Assembly (NCBI GenBank): GCA_905182985.1
Contig: CAJJDN010000107.1
Coordinates: forward strand, 76,578 to 140,577
Direction of reading: 5' to 3'
From: Paramecium sonneborni
Taxonomy: Eukaryota > Ciliophora > Oligohymenophorea > Peniculida > Parameciidae
Length of the DNA: 64,000 bases
Part shown: positions 63,056 through 64,000 of the stretch, in pieces
How the letters are laid out: each line of letters begins with the position of its first letter
Numbering within the stretch: the first letter of the stretch is position 1
Program-made: the position numbers and the translations under genes
Notes under the pieces: generated by a model
What the model saw: the letters and a program-made list of their open reading frames with translations, nothing else
Database searches by the model: none
Told to the model about the DNA's origin: nothing

Positions 63056-64000
63056 TCATTTATCCATAGATCCAGTATCTTTGGGGAATAAATTTAAGAA
63101 ATTCTTTCTTACTTATTATCCAAATAGAAAATTCTATCTATAATCATTAAACTTTTAGCTTGACTTTTATTATATTATTAATATTATTACATTTTATTGA
63201 TTTTTCTTTAATTTTCTATAACTTTCTTTACTTTTTGAATTTAAATTTTGAATTTAACTATTTAGAATTTCTTTTTATTTCTTCCATTTAATTGAATTTT
63301 CAGCTTACTTACTGTTGGATAATAAAAATGCTTAATCTACAGCTTTTTAACTTAATACTCCAAATAAATGAGCTGGATCTTATTTTTATTATCCACATTT
63401 TTATTTTACTACCTATTAATTATAAATATAATTATCTACCGATAAATCTTAAGCCCAAAGTGGTATTTTTTTATTATTACAATAAAGTCTTTTTTTTTTA
63501 GGAGTATTGTGATCAATTTTAATTTAACTTTCTGATGTTTTTACTAGAAATGGTATACTATTTTCATTTTAATTTTCAATAATACTAGGTTATAATTCAA
63601 TCATTTAACTTTTAAAATCCATAAAAGAATAATCATCACTAATATCATCATCTTCTTATTCAACATCCCAATAAAAGTTATGAGAATTTTCAACTGAAAA
63701 ATCATCACTATGAGATGTTATTTAATAAGATATATCTGCATCTTCATACCAATTAGATTTAGTTTAAGAAAACTATTTATTTTTATCTTAATTTCTTTTT
63801 TTATTAAATGGTTTCTTTTTTAAATCTTCTTCAATATCTGAATAATCTCTTATACAGTTTTCATCTTTCATTTATGATAATTCTATAGATGGATCAACCT
63901 TATCAAGTTCTCTATCAATCTTTTCACTCATCAAAATATCTAGTTATTTATCAATCTTAATTTGAGATAATTGCTGAGATAAGGTTTCAACACTTTTAGT
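63056..64000 (-). CDS. INCENP-like protein with C-terminal IN-box, 5' truncated
   Basis: 314 residues of an open frame that runs off the right edge, so the N-terminus is missing. Acidic disordered stretches (YWDVEQEDDDISDDYSFMD) lead to KKIPLWAQDLSVDNYIYNQQ and, 15 residues later, QDPAHLFGVL. This is the arrangement of the IN-box of INCENP/Sli15, where I-P-x-W-A starts the segment and D-P-x-x-(I/L)-F-G ends it, and it wraps the Aurora kinase. A helical Lys/Gln-rich tail of about 100 residues follows, which is long for INCENP. Function in the chromosomal passenger complex is inferred from the IN-box alone. Confidence 0.65.

Overview
The window looks like macronuclear DNA of a ciliate, most probably a Paramecium. 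On both strands the long reading frames are full of in-frame TAA and TAG where recognisable families have glutamine, and they end at TGA (nuclear code 6). Frames are joined by very short GT...AG introns, mostly 20-35 nt. Intergenic gaps are often below 60 bp and the DNA is very AT-rich. A standard-code ORF list therefore shows only fragments; all calls here come from reading the sequence in code 6 and splicing by eye. For many genes the spliced length comes out as an exact multiple of three, which supports the models.

Layout. 1-8.7 kb: a partial RRM protein, a PPP4R4-like HEAT-repeat protein, a coiled-coil protein, an ABHD13-like hydrolase, a class V aminotransferase and an unusual ammonium-transporter homologue. 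9.3-20 kb: several proteins of unknown function, a casein-kinase-1-like kinase, a non-RD kinase and a coiled-coil protein. 19.7-28.9 kb: phosphoglycerate mutase, a GCN20/ABCF3-type ATPase, a Myb/SANT protein, a DMT-like transporter and a PlsC-like protein. 29-37 kb: a membrane-anchored degenerate histidine kinase, a decayed TRAPPC2L-like gene, a tetrapeptide-repeat protein and a ULK-like kinase. 38.5-43.2 kb: a WD40-like protein, a B-box protein and a Rab GTPase. 45.9-59 kb: two TauE/SafE-like transporter paralogues flanking an OB-fold protein, a 1,819-residue secreted protein and a second degenerate histidine kinase. 61.6-64 kb: a PP2C phosphatase and an INCENP-like protein with an IN-box (5' end outside the window).

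Three places carry a direct duplication of about 1 kb whose two copies are separated by exactly one N (N at 30110, 44528 and 60373). These look like unmerged contig-end overlaps, so the true locus is probably about 3.1 kb shorter than the window.

There is no operon-like logic. The genes are independent housekeeping, signalling and surface genes packed tightly, with convergent tails that nearly touch (once overlapping) and divergent starts sharing as little as 45 bp. The most unusual content is the pair of membrane pseudo-histidine-kinases, the large secreted repeat protein, the ammonium-transporter homologue without either pore histidine, and the OB-fold and INCENP-like proteins. I saw no rRNA, tRNA, CRISPR or transposase gene.
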